A stretch of 5,008 nucleotides of DNA from JANWHF01 sp036276235 (GTDB taxonomy: Bacteria; Planctomycetota; Phycisphaerae; Tepidisphaerales; Tepidisphaeraceae). This document shows positions 4,904-5,008 of this stretch, piece after piece. The stretch spans positions 1-5,008 of the forward strand of contig DATBDZ010000027.1 in the NCBI GenBank assembly GCA_036276235.1. The letters are read 5' to 3'. A program made the translations under genes and the position numbers. The first letter of the stretch is position 1. Each line of letters begins with the position of its first letter. Under the pieces are notes generated by a model that worked only from the letters and a program-made list of their open reading frames with translations, was not told the DNA's origin and did no database searches.

Positions 4904-5008
4904 TCACACTTTGAGTCCTGCGGCGTGGAAGAAGGATCGCAGCAGGTCCTGTTTGTTTCGCGTGTCGTTCAGTGACCGCTCTGCCATGATCTCCAGGTCC
5001 AGCAGGTC
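4904..5008 (-). CDS. C-terminal 34 residues of an unidentified protein (5' end outside window)
   Basis: A minus-strand frame is open from the right edge to a TGA at 4904-4906. It encodes a helical, charged tail that includes LEIMAERSLNDTRNKQDLL and ends FHAAGLKV. I do not recognise the family. Support as a real gene is the open frame up to the edge and the spacing: the stop lies 49 bp before the methyltransferase start on the same strand. With only 34 residues, chance cannot be excluded. Confidence 0.5.
   Translation of the reverse strand, partial: DLLDLEIMAERSLNDTRNKQDLLRSFFHAAGLKV

Overview
The window reads as accessory or flanking DNA from a moderately GC-rich environmental bacterium, most likely Planctomycetota, with Verrucomicrobiota or Acidobacteriota as alternatives. 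The main clue is a large secreted DUF1501 protein with a twin-arginine leader, a family strongly expanded in these phyla. No rRNA, tRNA or CRISPR array was seen. Taxonomy is an inference from gene families only.

Layout. At the left edge (3-128, + strand) is the C-terminal end of an IS630-family transposase. A perfect 26-bp inverted repeat (142-202) follows and fills the gap between it and the converging DUF1501 gene. All other genes lie on the minus strand. Read in their own direction, from right to left, they are: the C-terminal tail of an unidentified protein (4904-5008); a membrane-anchored class I SAM-dependent methyltransferase (4102-4854); a 126-bp control region with two abutting palindromes; a two-gene module of a DUF6036-type nucleotidyltransferase (3358-3975) overlapping a winged-helix-like protein of unknown function (2427-3380); a 71-bp gap with a good -10 box; a second module of a 71-residue protein (2140-2355) overlapping a second nucleotidyltransferase (1668-2180); and the DUF1501 gene (227-1615).

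How the genes may work together. The two nucleotidyltransferase modules are the core of interest. Each pairs a minimal nucleotidyltransferase fold (GG followed by DxD) with an overlapping partner gene, and neither partner looks like the HEPN protein of MNT/HEPN systems. Each module starts with a -10-like hexamer 7-9 nt before the first start codon, suggesting leaderless or nearly leaderless mRNA, whereas the second gene of each module has its own Shine-Dalgarno-like sequence. The arrangement resembles toxin-antitoxin or abortive-infection modules (compare AbiE, MNT/HEPN), but no activity can be shown from sequence. DUF1501 and the methyltransferase look like ordinary chromosomal neighbours. 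Three of four hand-counted stretches suggest the modules are less GC-rich than these neighbours, consistent with acquired cargo but not proof of it.
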